Below, piece by piece: positions 51,501-61,692 of a DNA stretch of 64,000 nt. Within the stretch, counting starts at the first letter, position 1. Each line of letters opens with the position of its first letter. Source of the stretch: Coriaria nepalensis (Eukaryota > Streptophyta > Magnoliopsida > Cucurbitales > Coriariaceae); NCBI GenBank assembly GCA_027186245.1, contig CP114485.1, positions 6,820,001 to 6,884,000 of the forward strand, given 5' to 3'. The notes under the pieces are model-generated. The model ran no database searches and was not told the DNA's origin. It saw only the letters and a list, made by a program, of their open reading frames with translations. Position numbers and translations under genes: made by a program.

Positions 51501-54500
51501 CAAAAAATTAGATAATGAAGTGGTCCCCTTTTAAAATAAAGAGAGAGGTATAAATTTGGCCAAAAACAAAATCCCAATGAGAGAAGAGCAGTGCTAAGAG
51601 CTTCATACAAAGCGCGAGGAGCTTGCTTTAAACCGTAGAGCAAATGGTGGAGATGACAAATATTTGTAGGATTGGTCTAATCAATTAAGCCTAGTGGTTG
51701 GGTCATAAAGACTTCTTCTTGCAAATTATCATGAAGAAATCCTTTAATAATGTCAAGGTGATGTAAAGACCAACCATTCATGATAGTAAGCGAGATAAGA
51801 GATAATAATGCGAATGGTGACTACTTTTACTACTAAACTAAAAGTCTCTATATAGTTAAGGTCGGGACGTTGATGAAAATCTTTTACGATAAGACAAGCT
51901 TTGAAGCGGTAATACTTCCATCAAGTTTGCGCTTGATGTGGAAAACCCTTTTACAATAGACTATGTTGTAAGCTGCAGTTGAAAGTACTAACTCCCAAGT
52001 ATCTTGACTAAGAAGAGAATTAAATTCCTTGGATATTGCTTGGCGCCTATGTGGATCTTTCATGACTCGAGTAACACATGTAGGTTCATGATCGATGGAT
52101 ATTGTAACATCCGTCCTACCAGCTGCTTATTTTATTGAATATTTTGGACTGAAACATGCACAGCTAGTAGGGGGTTGTTACCTTTCTCTATTTCAATAAT
52201 AAACTTTACTTTCAAAAGTATTTTTAAGGAAATAATGTAATAATTTGAAAATATTACAGAAGTCTTTATCATAGAGAATTAATTACAAAACTTTTTAAAC
52301 AACCTTATTCTTTATTCGAATATACATATACATATACATACATAAGTTTGTCTAAGGAGGTGCAAATTTTTTTTTCAAACCCATTGCTTACAGAGGTCGA
52401 GTCTCATATATACAATTTCACAAGATGGATTGCCTCCATTTGCCTGTTCCTTAGCTTACCGCCTTACCTTTGTAATTCCTACAACACAGGGTAGACATCT
52501 ATGAGCTAAAAGCTCAATAAGGATAAAGTCTTACTCACATTACTATTCTATTAATGACTACCTTTAGTTAATGTTTTTATGACTTATTTCTAGCATGCAT
52601 AAATTCCTATCCTTCTATTGCAACTGATATCTAATCAGCGGTCCACTTATGACTTTTGCAACGATCCGCTTATGACCTTTTTGTTAACATTATTTGGAGT
52701 CCTTTGTGATCGACAAGCATATTTTTTTTGACCTGGCAGTACCTCACTTTAATGTTATGCATGTGTATGTTTATGCTTCTTATTTATCTTAGCATAACAT
52801 TTACTTCTAGAAATATGAGCATATGCAATTAATCGTAACATGTTTAAAGTTTGTACTATCTTTAAACCATCATGCTATGTTATGTTCATACTAGTTATGA
52901 TTTTTATTTCTAACATAGTAATCATAATATTTTAATTATACTTAACATACTATATGAAAATCCTAAGCTTAATATTAATATTATCACAATAAGCAATTAA
53001 GTTATATCTCTATATTATAGTGAAGCTATACTTACAACAAATTTTATAAAAATTTGATGATTTTAATCTTATTTTCCTTCTTTCTCCCTTTCTTCTTCTC
53101 TTTCTCTATTTTTCTTTCTCTTTTCCTTTGTCTCTCCATCTTTCTTTCCCTCCCTTCTTTTTCTTTTCTCCCCCTCTCCCTTCTTTATTTTTCTTGCTCT
53201 CCTCTTACCCTGCCTTAAATGGCCTTTTTATAGTAAAGGGGAAGGGTTACTTGACACATTAATGCTTAGGTGTCTTAATGTGAAGTTTTATAATGACAGT
53301 GTCATCATGAAAAGAAGTGTGGCATGGTTGTTGTTGTTTTTTTTTTTTTTTTCTATTTATTAAATTAAAGTCTTTTTAATTATTTTTAATTATAAAAAGA
53401 TCCCTTATATTTATATTCTTAAAAATTAGCTATAGATATAAATTAAAATTGATTAAAAAACCCTTATTATATCTCTTGTATTATTACTAAGCGTAAAAAA
53501 AAGTTGGGGATTTACAGATATACGGTGAATGACTTTAGGTTTGAATATTCCATCAATTGATCTTGTACGCTTGGCTTGGCATGACTACGGTCAAATGCAT
53601 TAGGTGCTAAAAGGTGCATGTGAAGCAGAATTAATAATTGAGGCCCCATGTGATGAGGAGTGAGTGGGCTCATGTGGTAGGGCATCGGGCAGTGAAATCT
53701 GTGGAGAAGAAGGTCCGATCAAAGTTGGAGAATTGATGGACAATTGGGCCGGAGAGGTATGGCCCGCTCTGGAGGTTGTTGTGAAGTAGTGTGCCCATGA
53801 ATAGTGGCCTGCTGGGCCTGATCAGAGAGGGGAGGAAGTGGCCCAGGTGGCGAATTACATTGATGGGCAGAATTGGACCTAGAGCCCGAAGGATTGGGCC
53901 ACCTACATTTGGTTATTCAAATCAAGTAAAAGAGGAGAGTTAATGGGGTACCTCATGGGCCAACGCATGTGAAAGTAGGAGAACGGCCGGCAGCAGAGCG
54001 GGTATGGATCCCGAGAATGAGCGATGAGAGCGCGTGGACATGGGTGCAGGTGGGCAATGAAAAGGGAATATAACTTCTGAGAATTTCTGAGATAGGAAGG
54101 ATAAAAAACGCATAAGAGTAGGTTTGGTCTCAGTATAATAAAATAATTTCCCTTAATTATATTTGTATTACAGATTTACATATATAAGCTAATACATTAG
54201 CTGTACATGGAAGTGAAGTAAATGCATATAATCAGGTGTATCATGGGGTTTTTATTTTCTGTTATAATATTTAATTGAGTTTGGTTTAAAAGACGCGAAA
54301 CTTTTTCAGACAAATCTTACTTAATCATTCCTTAATTTTATATTTAGATTTTGACCGGCTTTTAAATGATTTTGAATGGGGAATAGTCATATCTGCCGTT
54401 AGAAACACCAAGTGGTTTAACAAAGCTTAGAGAAGAAGAGCTCGTGATTTTGCGAGGCGACGGAACTGGAGAGCGCAAAACTTTTGAAAGGATATACGAT

Positions 54501-55452
54501 TATGATATGTACAATGATCTTGGAATTCCTGATATTGATGTTGAATTGGCTAGACCAGTTCTTGGTGGGAAAACACATCCTTATCCGAGACGATGCAGAA
54601 CCGGTCGTCCACATTCTGAAAAAGGTACCTGAGGCATCATAGTACTTATCTCATTTATTTATTTCAAAAATAAAATTCACCCTAGACACTCTCCCGCTTG
54701 AGAGGGAGTATAGGACACGATATATATGCCACTAGCTAGTAAAATCTTACTTTTTTATAGGAAACAATTGTTGTTTAAAATCATGATGCGTTTATAATAA
54801 TTAAAGGATGAAGTTGCTTTTATAAAAACTTTGTAGAAGGTTTTTGTTAAAACAAAGGTTGTGGTAAATAAATGAGATAAGTAGAAGTTTCATTATTAAT
54901 TCCTTTTTATTTTTTCTAATAATTGTATAGATCCATTATCGGAAAAAAGGAGTACCAACATTTACGTCCCAAGGGATGAAGCATTCGGGGAGGTAAAGGA
55001 GTTAACTTTCGCAACAAATACGTTTTTAGATGTCCTACATGCTCTCGTACCATCCATAGAGACGGCACTCATCGATGCAAACCTCGGATTTCCTGACTTC
55101 CCAGCCATAGATGAGCTTTTCAGGAAAGGAATTAACTTACCTTCCCTTAAGAACAAACCATCTCTCTCTACTCTCTTGCCTACAATTTTTAAGACCCTTG
55201 CCGATGCTAGTGAGTATGTCTTGCGCTTCGAACCTCCAGATGCAATGGAAAGTGAGATTTCTCTCCATGATATCTCTCTTAATATGTTTGTATACATACA
55301 TATATATATATATATATATCCTATGTTTTATGTGTTGTTCGTCTGCTTTGAAAAAAAATTGTTTAGGAGACAAGTTCTTCTGGCTGAGGGATGAGGAATT
55401 TGCGAGAGAGACTCTTGCGGGTGTTAATCCATACAGCATAAAATTGATCACG
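48571..55452 (+). CDS. LOX: Plastid 13-lipoxygenase (type 2), N-terminal 425 codons in five exons; gene continues past the window
   Basis: Lipoxygenases of this class add O2 at C-13 of linoleic/linolenic acid, the entry step to jasmonate and leaf volatiles. Exons: 48,571-48,928; 49,430-49,701; 54,387-54,624; 54,931-55,251; 55,367-55,452. All junctions are GT-AG and the phases join without a break (1,275 nt). Residues 1 to about 65 are rich in Ser/Arg/Pro/His with no acidic residues, as in a chloroplast transit peptide. About 70-210 form the PLAT/LH2 beta-barrel ([29 protein letters not shown]). Exons 3-5 start the catalytic domain ([44 protein letters not shown]). The family is about 900 residues long, so the iron-binding His residues and the C-terminal Ile must lie beyond 64,000. 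Whether those exons survive beyond the viral insert is unknown. The start is the first Met giving a full transit peptide. Exons show no stops or frameshifts. Confidence 0.92.
48929..49429 (+). other. Lipoxygenase intron 1
   Basis: 501 bp between donor CCCA|GTGAGT and acceptor ATAAAG|AGACAG. It is AT-rich and includes an 18-base A run near 48,990. No inserted element was seen. Confidence 0.85.
50331..50506 (-). repeat. 3' LTR of the copia remnant
   Basis: It lies at the downstream end in the element's own (minus) orientation. It shares about 90% identity with 54,135-54,232 over the first 97 bp, and a further shared piece ends near 50,506. Just inside it is a purine-rich stretch on the minus strand (GGGGCGTAGGAGAG), a fitting polypurine tract. 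Confidence 0.65.
50510..52097 (-). pseudogene. Copia pol remnant: reverse transcriptase and RNase H
   Basis: Minus-strand frames carry, in order, the copia RT start ([19 protein letters not shown], about 51,950-51,890), a [12 protein letters not shown] area in a shifted frame (about 51,640), the catalytic region reading YVDNLLITG (about 51,500), LTYYLGVEI (51,399-51,172), and RNase H with [16 protein letters not shown] and YNNMYATQL (50,918-50,700). Two active-site positions are altered: YVDD reads YVDN, and the RNase H Asp before Asn reads Asn. Several frameshifts and stops separate the pieces. A short local duplication (GAAGAGGT(T/C)GTGCACCTTC) occurs at about 51,145 and 51,286. The protein cannot be made. 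Confidence 0.85.
52103..53516. mobile_element. Solo LTR (1,414 bp) nested in the copia remnant
   Basis: The element starts TGTAACATCC and ends GGATTTACA, a near-perfect terminal inversion typical of plant gypsy LTRs. It is flanked by a perfect 5-bp target duplication GATAT (52,098-52,102 and 53,517-53,521). It interrupts the copia polyprotein between the proline-rich linker and the RT start. No coding region is inside. It contains a long CT-rich tract (about 53,075-53,215), a TATA-like TTTTATAGTA near 53,225 and a T run near 53,340. It most likely arose by recombination between the two LTRs of a full element. Confidence 0.85.
53522..53960 (-). pseudogene. Copia pol remnant: linker between integrase and reverse transcriptase
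   Basis: On the minus strand this stretch reads as a Pro/Ser/His-rich, low-complexity linker ending in a HAKPSVQDQ...LKSFTV segment that leads into the RT start on the other side of the solo LTR. The GC-rich GGGCC words here come from the proline codons. Integrase itself is not recognisable upstream (53,960-54,135), so the element lost its first half. Confidence 0.6.
54135..54252 (-). repeat. 5' LTR of the copia remnant (shortened)
   Basis: Matches 50,335-50,427 and 50,490-50,505 with a deletion of about 60 bp between the two blocks. No clear tRNA primer site follows it on the minus strand; the TATACTGAGACC there is at best a degenerate one. Confidence 0.65.
54625..54930 (+). other. Lipoxygenase intron 3
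   Basis: 306 bp between GAAAAAG|GTACCT and TTGTATAG|ATCCA. No inserted element was seen. Confidence 0.85.
55252..55366 (+). other. Lipoxygenase intron 4 with a TA microsatellite
   Basis: 115 bp between GGAAA|GTGAG and TTGTTTAG|GAGAC. The split Arg codon (A + GA) restores the usual ...E-R-D-K-F... junction. A (TA)n tract lies at about 55,300-55,319. Confidence 0.88.
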
Positions 55453-56140
55453 GTATGATTTGTATAGAAAAATCCATTCTCAAAGTCTACAAATCTAATT
55501 TCTAGTCATTTGAAATATAACTCTACAAATTAATGCATAGTACAATATTCAATTTGCCTGTGTGGGTGTCTTAATTTTGGTCAAGTGGATATAACAGATC
55601 TCATGATTGAGTTGCAAATGAGTTTTGTACAATTAAATATTCACAATAATATGCCCCCAGTACCTCGTAGCCAACCCCTTCCTTGGAAAAAAAAAAATTG
55701 CAGTGGTAAACTTTTAAGTTTCGTAACACACTAGTATAGATATCACTTTGTTATCTAAAATCCCGTTGTTAAGAAAATATGAGTGTTAATTAGATTCTCC
55801 AACTCAAGTAAATTCATTCAAGAATTTCTCCTATTTTAGCAACAAGTACTATACTTCTTACAACATAATTTTATTGTTGCTAAAGATGAAATTTCTACTT
55901 AGTTGTGTTATTTGTTTATTTATTTTTATCGGAAATCATAAAGTTTCTCTAAGGAGTAAAAAATAATTGCCTGTAACTAAAGAGGTGTGCTAATTAATTG
56001 AGGTAGCTGTTGTCTGTTGATTCCCCGTTGCACTAGCTTCGAATATATTTTCTTTTTGTTTATTGACATTTATAATTTTATAAGTTGCCTAGAAGTGCAT
56101 TTCTTAACATTACGGATCCATACATATACATATATGTACA
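55453..56140 (+). other. Start of lipoxygenase intron 5, left of the viral insert
   Basis: It follows the donor ATCACG|GTATGA. AT-rich intron sequence with no gene. It ends in a TA/CA-rich stretch (TACATATACATATATGTACA, about 56,121-56,140) where the viral sequence begins. The intron has no acceptor and downstream exon before 64,000, so it is at least 8.5 kb long. Confidence 0.75.
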
Positions 56141-56350
56141 TAAGCAATATAAAAATAGTGACAGTTTTCTTTATGTTCATCTTCCTGTTTTTTCTAATTG
56201 TGTATCTCTTCTTTATCTATCTTGTCCATCTAAATCTTTTCATTTGTTCTCTGTTAATTCTATCTATCCTTTATAATTTTTCGCTCGTATTCACTTTGTT
56301 TCTTGCTTGCCTTCTTTTCCTAATGATCCAAGTTTATTTGGTATCAGAGC
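56141..56350 (+). repeat. Left terminal repeat of the viral insert (TATA to primer site)
   Basis: About 90% identical to 63,705-63,914, with roughly 21 differences in 210 positions, most of them transitions, and no indel. It runs from TAAGCAATATAAAA (viral TATA box) to the TGGTATCAGAGC primer site. Confidence 0.85.
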
Positions 56351-56352
56351 CA
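56339..56352 (+). other. Primer binding site, initiator tRNA-Met type
   Basis: TGGTATCAGAGCCA is complementary to the 3' end of plant initiator tRNA-Met and is the usual minus-strand primer site of plant pararetroviruses, conventionally nucleotide 1 of the genome. The second copy at 63,903 has one change (TGGTATCAAAGC). Confidence 0.85.
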
Positions 56353-56557
56353 AGGGTAGAAAACTACCACGAGAGGAAGGTTCTTAGAATCCTCAATTAT
56401 TAGGTGACTTAGATCATAAGGAAGGTTCTTAGAATCCCAGAAATATCAAGTTTGAGTCAACCATTGCCATAGCCAAGATAGGCGCGGGCGTGTAGGCATA
56501 AATACTCTGTAATCCGCCTTGATCAAGTGATCTCTAGTACATAAAATAATCTTTATC
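56351..56557 (+). other. Viral leader region
   Basis: About 200 bp between the primer site and the first in-frame ATG. GGAAGGTTCTTAGAATCC is repeated at about 56,378 and 56,420. No long ORF. Confidence 0.55.
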
Positions 56558-57673
56558 ATGTCTAGTTTTTTACAAAAGCTCTCTTCCAGATGATCTCTTT
56601 TGTCATCCTCTTCGTCCAGTTCTTCTTATCGTACCCCTCAATCTAAAGGAGAACCCATTCACTCTGTTTCCAGCTTAGTAAATAAGAATACTGAGATAAT
56701 TGCAAGAAAGGATAAAGAGATAGCTGAAAAGGAATTGGGAATTGCAAATTGGTATATCCCAGACATCCAAGAAGCCAAGATCTATAAGCTTGGGGGTGTC
56801 TCATGAAAGTCTGGTTTCATGATCAAAATGGTAAAAGATACTATCCCTATAAAAACAAGACAAGAATCTTTGTAGTTGCTTTCAGAAGAACTGCTAAGAC
56901 AGCATAAGACTGATGGATATAAATTCATCCATCTAAGGATAGTGCAAGTAGGGATCCGCCCTATGACAAGAATCGGTTTAGAGATTACCTCTCTAATCGC
57001 ACTCAGAGACAAAAGGCATAATAGGTATGACCACTCTTTGCTGGGTATTGTAGAGATTACCCTCTCGGAAGGACCCATTTATTTCGAGTGCTATCTAGAT
57101 TTTTGCTTATCCATGACTGATATCCATATTATGGAAGCTCTCACATTAGATCTCCATCTATCAATCTTCGACATGAAAAACATGTCAGAACAGTTGTGCC
57201 TAATTTACAGGGTATGTTACAAAACTATGAGCACCCTGATTCCTGAAAGATAGCCTCTTCCATAGCAGGTAAAGTCGGGAGAAACTACCCTCTTTATTGC
57301 CAATCCAGAAAAAACTTAGGTGGTAGTCCCTCAAATCACTAAGTGGAAGGACGTCAAGTATCCTGAGATATGGATCTCAGAACAAGCAGTACCTAAATAC
57401 AAGGTAAAACATAGAAATCTATCCCACATAACAGAGCGTGGAGATGGGAGCGTGGAAATAAGCTTTTCCATAGGAAGAATGATTAGCTTGGGAAGAATGA
57501 TCAGCTTGGGAGAAGCTAGCCCCTTGGTCAATAGAGTAGCAAGCTCCAGACAGTCTACAACATCTATACCAGAACATCTAGAGAGCATGCGAAGGAAAAG
57601 AGACTTATACCAACCCCAATACCGAGTAGACTCACCAGCCCTATCAGTGGAGATGACCCCTGATCAAAAATGA
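56558..57673 (+). pseudogene. Viral movement protein region (30K family)
   Basis: One reading frame runs from ATG 56,558. It opens with a Ser-rich stretch, then a Lys/Glu-rich helix, then the conserved part of a 30K-type movement protein (GYKFIHLRIVQVGIRP, TSLIALRD, LLGIVEITLSEGPIYFEC), and a Trp/Pro-containing tail (about 57,335-57,400). Such proteins bind nucleic acid and open plasmodesmata. In-frame stops at 56,591, 56,804, 56,873, 57,251, 57,263, 57,317 and 57,671 break it, yet the frame is never shifted. A local duplication repeats GRMISLG (about 57,475-57,510). Family assignment is by pattern recognition only. Confidence 0.7.
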
Positions 57674-58609
57674 TCTCCTACCATGTCAGAGATGGGATAT
57701 GCTCCCAGCCAAAGTGACATCCTGGTACTAACAGAACAGGATAATTTCTATTTACAACAATAAATTAATAATTTATACAAGTGCCAGAGAAATAGCCTCA
57801 GGAGAAGTTGGTTTGAGAATGTACTCTCGAGTGTAGAACAGAAGTACTGGAAAGATGCCTTTAACCAGTACGTAGAAGCCTTTAGAAAGATATATGAAGA
57901 CAAACTAAAGGTTCTGACATAAACTACCAAGTTTGACTTTTTTGTATGGCTGCCAAAAGGATTTGCCAAGAGAAGCCTAGCCTACCCAGACTTTGAGAAT
58001 GACTCATAATCGATTATGGAAATAGTCAATCATCTAGAAAGAAGGGATATATTGAGATCTTTTCAAAGGCCAGCAAGCGGGGAAAACTACTGCTCTATGT
58101 TAAGTCAAGCTCAACAGACTTGGAGAACTTGGGGATCCAAGAGAGAGATAAAGGTCGTACATCTGCCAGCCATGAACCTCGAACTCTAGCTCGAAGGTGG
58201 GACGAGTTTGGGAGCCACCCCTTTTAAATGAGAAGAAAGAGAGGTAATTAAGGTAGTAAATCAGATTACCGCCCAAGTTAATTATTCTAACTTGCATCTG
58301 CAGACTATTGGGAGTCAGCTCAATAGGGTAGAGGCTGCAGTAAGTTCAATAGCCACTACGAAGGCTCCTCCAGTTAGGAGAATAGCAGCCCAGCTAGAGG
58401 TCCCTATTATTAAACCACCAGACCACGTTCAATTGGACTGGTCAGCAAAATGAGTGACCAAGGGAATGTTAAAAGAGCTTACTAGCAGGTTAGATAAATT
58501 AGGAATAAGAGAATACTAACTCCAAGCCATCGAAGAAGGTACCATAAAGGAACAGAACCCCCAACTAGAAAGAATATGATGGAAAAGAAAGGGTCCCGAA
58601 AACGCGTAG
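57674..58609 (+). pseudogene. Viral polyprotein segment of unassigned function between movement and coat regions
   Basis: The same frame as the movement region continues through stops at 57,761, 57,920, 58,007, 58,187, 58,229, 58,451, 58,517, 58,577 and 58,607. Recognisable words include WFENVLSSVEQKYWKDAF and FDFFVWLPKGF. A helical stretch at about 58,240-58,350 (heptad-like, around QLNRVEAAVSS) could be a virion-associated type coiled coil. I cannot assign a function. Confidence 0.55.
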
Positions 58610-59998
58610 TACCATCGCCCCACTCCGGTAGATGTTACCTTCGAAGAAAGCCATCACTTCGATCTTATGGCCTTTACTGGTAAGGCAATTACAGAATGGA
58701 ATCTTGATGGCATGTCAGAATATCAAGTCTGGCAGATGGCTTCCCACATGATGATGTTTGCTGAAGCCTGTAGATTGCATGAAAAGGGAGTCTCGGATGC
58801 GAACATTGCCCATGCCATAATATGTGGATTTTTGGGGCAATTAAAAGGATGGTAGCATTTTTCCCTCAGCGAGGATGATAAGTATAGGATCCTGAGCGCC
58901 TCTAAAGAAGTCACAAGGATTGACAACAATCAGCAAATTCAAGTCGACATATCAGATGCCGTAAATACTATGGTTTATGCCATCACTCTATTTTTCTATG
59001 GAAATAATAGTAGCAGGGTAGCCAAAACCTACGAACAGCTGATGAGGCTTAGGTGCCCACATCTATTCCATTACAAATGGTATAAGGATGTCTTCCTTAC
59101 CAAGGTCCTTCAAAGGCAAGACTGCAATGCTAAATACTGGAAGGACCATTTCATAGCAGGACTCCCCCAGCTCTTCGCCACTAGGGTCACATATAAAATC
59201 AAGGTAAACGGATCTGACCCTTAGAATAATTATATTTATGGTGAATTGTTTCAGGCGATAGAGGAAGAAACAGTTCAACTCTGCAATGACATCCGACTTC
59301 GTACCAAGCTTGCTAAGCAGAAGCTTAAGGGGAGACGAGCATTGGGAGATTTTTGTGAGCATATGGGATTAGACCCATTGCAAGCCGAACTAAAAGGTAG
59401 GAAAAGATCCTCGAAACAAGTCAAGAGAAGAGGATTTCAAAAGGAGAAAGAAGAAAGGTATATACCTAAAAGAAGAAGGAACTTTGGAAAGGCCAGAGTA
59501 AAGGGAGAAGGCTCTTCATCAAAAGGAAAAAAAGTCCCTATTTACTGCAAGTGTGGCAAGCCAGGGCATTACAAGGACCAATGCAGAATGAAAGAGAGAA
59601 TTAACGAACTCTCCATTGACGAAGGATTAAAAAGAAGCCTTTGCAATATTCTACTAGAAAGTTTAGAGTCAGAAGAAGAGAGGATGATCCAAAAAATAGA
59701 AAGCTCTTCTGAATCCACCTCCTCCGAGGAAGATTTGTCTGAATGTGAATGCAGAGGAATTTGCCACGATTGCTCCATAAATTCAATAAAGAAGATAAAT
59801 GGGTTAAGCATTAATGTCCTTACCCGTGAGGAGGAGGATATGCTGGAAATTGTGGATAACATCCCTAACCCAAAAGCAAAACTCAAGCTAATAAAGATAT
59901 TAGTAAAGGGTGACGCAAAAGGGGAAAAATCTCAGTTAGAGTACAAGATCGAGGAAAGCACCTCGAACATTAGATATTCTATCTTAGAGATTCAGTGA
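58610..59998 (+). pseudogene. Viral coat protein region with Cys/His knuckle
   Basis: The frame continues with a capsid-like region (MAFTGKAITEWNLDGM; FIAGLPQLFATRV). Next come a strongly basic segment (about 59,395-59,530, many Lys/Arg), then the knuckle CKCGKPGHYKDQC at about 59,546-59,584, then an acidic Ser/Glu-rich tail with a Cys cluster (CECRGICHDC). This order, capsid then basic then knuckle then acidic, is that of caulimovirid coat proteins, which package the DNA genome. Stops lie at 58,853, 59,222 and 59,996. From 59,246 to 59,995 there is an uninterrupted 250-codon stretch, the longest surviving piece. Confidence 0.8.
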
Positions 59999-60250
59999 AG
60001 ACACACTGAACCAAAAAGGCCATCTTCAGGGAAAGAGACTATCCTAGAAGATCTAAAAAGGGAGATAAAGGAGCTGAAGGTAAAGGTCAAAGATCTAAAG
60101 CAAAGGATGGCAGACCTAGAAGCCATAGACAACCTCCATAACTTCGACAACACTCTATCCTCCCCAAAAGAGGAGATTAACTAGGAACCTCTTCCAGGCA
60201 GAATTGAGGAAGAAAAGGAAGACTATCCACAACAGAAGGTGATGTAATAA
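59999..60250 (+). pseudogene. Viral coiled-coil segment
   Basis: Still in the same frame, about 40 residues form clear heptads of Leu/Ile/Val among Lys/Glu (ETILEDLKREIKELKVKVK and onwards to about 60,135). An acidic tail follows, broken by stops at 60,182, 60,245 and 60,248. It probably mediated oligomerisation. After 60,250 the reading frame shifts for the first time. Confidence 0.7.
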
Positions 60251-60270
60251 ATATTCAATCAAGTAAAGAA

Positions 60271-60905
60271 TGTATCTGGATTAATGAGATAGATAGGGTG
60301 ATTAGCCGAAAATGGTATTCTCCAGTGACCATAGTAGTTAATAAAGAATACACCCTGAAAACATAAGCTCTAATAAACTTAAGAGCCGATTCAAATTGCA
60401 TAAATGAAGGAATGATTCCCTCAAAGTATTTCTCTAAAACGACAGAAATTCTGAACACTACAAATGGCACTAAGCTATGAATAGAATATAAGTTGTCTAA
60501 TGCTGCCATATGCAATAACGGTATTTGTTTGCAGATGCCTTTCATAATGGGAAAGAATCTGTCGCGATGTGTCATCTTAGGAAATCTTTTCCTACATATG
60601 CTTTATCCCATTTAGCAAATAAATGATGAAGGGATAGTCGCAGAAATCCAAAGCCACAAGCTCAACTTTACCTTCTCTTAAAGGCCCAAATACCACAATA
60701 TCAATGTGGTAAAATCCCAGTTAAAGCAGAAGGAAACATTCCTTCTCTCCCTGCAAAAAGAAGCAACCTCTAGGAGAATAGAAGCTCTCCTAAAGACACC
60801 TAAGATACAGGCAAGGATTAAAGGCCTTGAAGCAAAGTTAAAGTCTGAGATATGCTCTCAGAAGTTCCCAATGCACTCTGGGGAAGAAAGCAACATGAGG
60901 TAAGT
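60271..60905 (+). pseudogene. Viral aspartic protease region, active site lost
   Basis: Read in the next frame, the segment aligns in layout with retroviral-type aspartic proteases: a beta strand (RKWYSPVTIVVNKEYTL), the active-site turn, then INEGMIPSKYF, and a C-terminal ILG motif (CVILGNLF, about 60,567-60,593). At the turn (about 60,379-60,390) the family D-(S/T)-G triad reads N-L-R. Stops at 60,364, 60,478, 60,613 and 60,679 add to the damage. A Lys/Glu-rich helix (60,706-60,880) links to the RT. The enzyme would have cut the polyprotein; this copy cannot. Confidence 0.75.
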
Positions 60906-61692
60906 TTGCCCTACGAGCCTGATTTCAAGGAGAAAAACATCCCTACTAAGGCTAGGCCGACATCTATGAATTCACAAGTCCTAGCGATTTGCAAGAAGGA
61001 AGTTGAGGACCTTCTTGCCAAAGGACTTATAAGAAAAGCTTCAGCCCATGGAGTTGCACATTTTTCTATGTCCAGAATGCAGCAGAGCTCAAAAAAAGAG
61101 TCCCCAAGTTAGTGATAAACTATAAACCACTAAACCAAGCGTTGAGATGGATAAGATATCCCATCCCTAACAAGCGAGATTTGCTGAATCGCCTTTTTGC
61201 CGCTAGAATATTTTCAAAGTTTGATATGAAATCTGGATATTGGCAAATGCAGATCAGGGAGCAAGACCGAGACAAAATGGCCTTCACTGTCCCATTCAGA
61301 CACTACGAGTGGAATGCCATGCCATTCGGCCTAAAAAATGCTCCATCAGAGTACCAGAGAATAATGAACGAAGTATTCAATTCGTACGAAGATTTCATTA
61401 TAGTCTATATCGACGATGTGCTTATATTTTCAGATTCTATAGACCAACACTTCAAGCACTTAGGAATATTCATAAGCACTATGAAACATGCAGGATTAGC
61501 AGCGTTTGTGAGAAAAATGAGCCTATTCCAAACTAGGATTAGGTTCTTAGGCCATTCGATTGAAAATAATACAATAGTGCCTATCCAACGGGCCATTGTG
61601 TTTGCTGAGAAATTCCCAAACGTAATCTTGGATATAACCCAGCTACAAAGATTCCTCGGAAGCCTTTCATTACATAGCAGACTTCTATAAAG
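60852..61692 (+). pseudogene. Viral reverse transcriptase
   Basis: The RT start (EVEDLLAKGLIRKA) is in one frame (60,852-61,050). A frameshift near 61,055 moves the rest to another frame that is open from about 61,060 to 61,690. Visible motifs: LVINYKPLNQ, FSKFDMKSGYWQ (first catalytic Asp), MPFGLKNAPSEYQR, the intact YIDDVLIF box (about 61,408-61,431), and a connection-domain RFLGHSI. It copies pregenomic RNA into DNA in plant pararetroviruses. The 192-codon core is the best preserved enzyme piece, but it is cut off by a second frameshift at about 61,670. Confidence 0.9.

Larger units (their letters stand above)
50331..54252 (-). mobile_element. Decayed Ty1/copia retrotransposon in lipoxygenase intron 2
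   Basis: Direct repeats mark both ends: AATTTCCCTTAACTATATTTG to GTGAAGTAAATGCATATAAT at 50,340-50,427 matches 54,144-54,232. A second shared block (GTATCATGG(C/G)G) lies at 50,490 and 54,237. The right repeat lacks about 60 bp between the blocks. The interior, read on the minus strand, encodes copia RT and RNase H fragments. Gag, protease and integrase are missing. TATTT at 50,327 and 54,253 may be a target duplication but is low-complexity. Without the nested solo LTR only about 2.5 kb remains. It is internally deleted, with many frameshifts and stops, and non-autonomous. Confidence 0.8.
49702..54386 (+). other. Lipoxygenase intron 2, enlarged to 4,685 bp by nested insertions
   Basis: The donor follows ACTAACAAG and the acceptor is GAATAG before TCATATCTG. 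The native parts are about 49,702-50,326 (with a TA microsatellite at about 49,747-49,770) and 54,258-54,386. The middle 3.9 kb is a minus-strand copia remnant carrying a solo LTR. Without the insert the intron would be about 0.75 kb. Confidence 0.85.

Noticed and set aside
54962..55451. Minus-strand ORFs opposite lipoxygenase exons 4-5
   Set aside because: Shadows of coding exons, one running into the TA microsatellite.
56017..56403. 128-codon hydrophobic ORF at the left viral end
   Set aside because: It spans the host-virus junction and the terminal repeat; the composition is T-rich and the right copy of the repeat has no equivalent gene.
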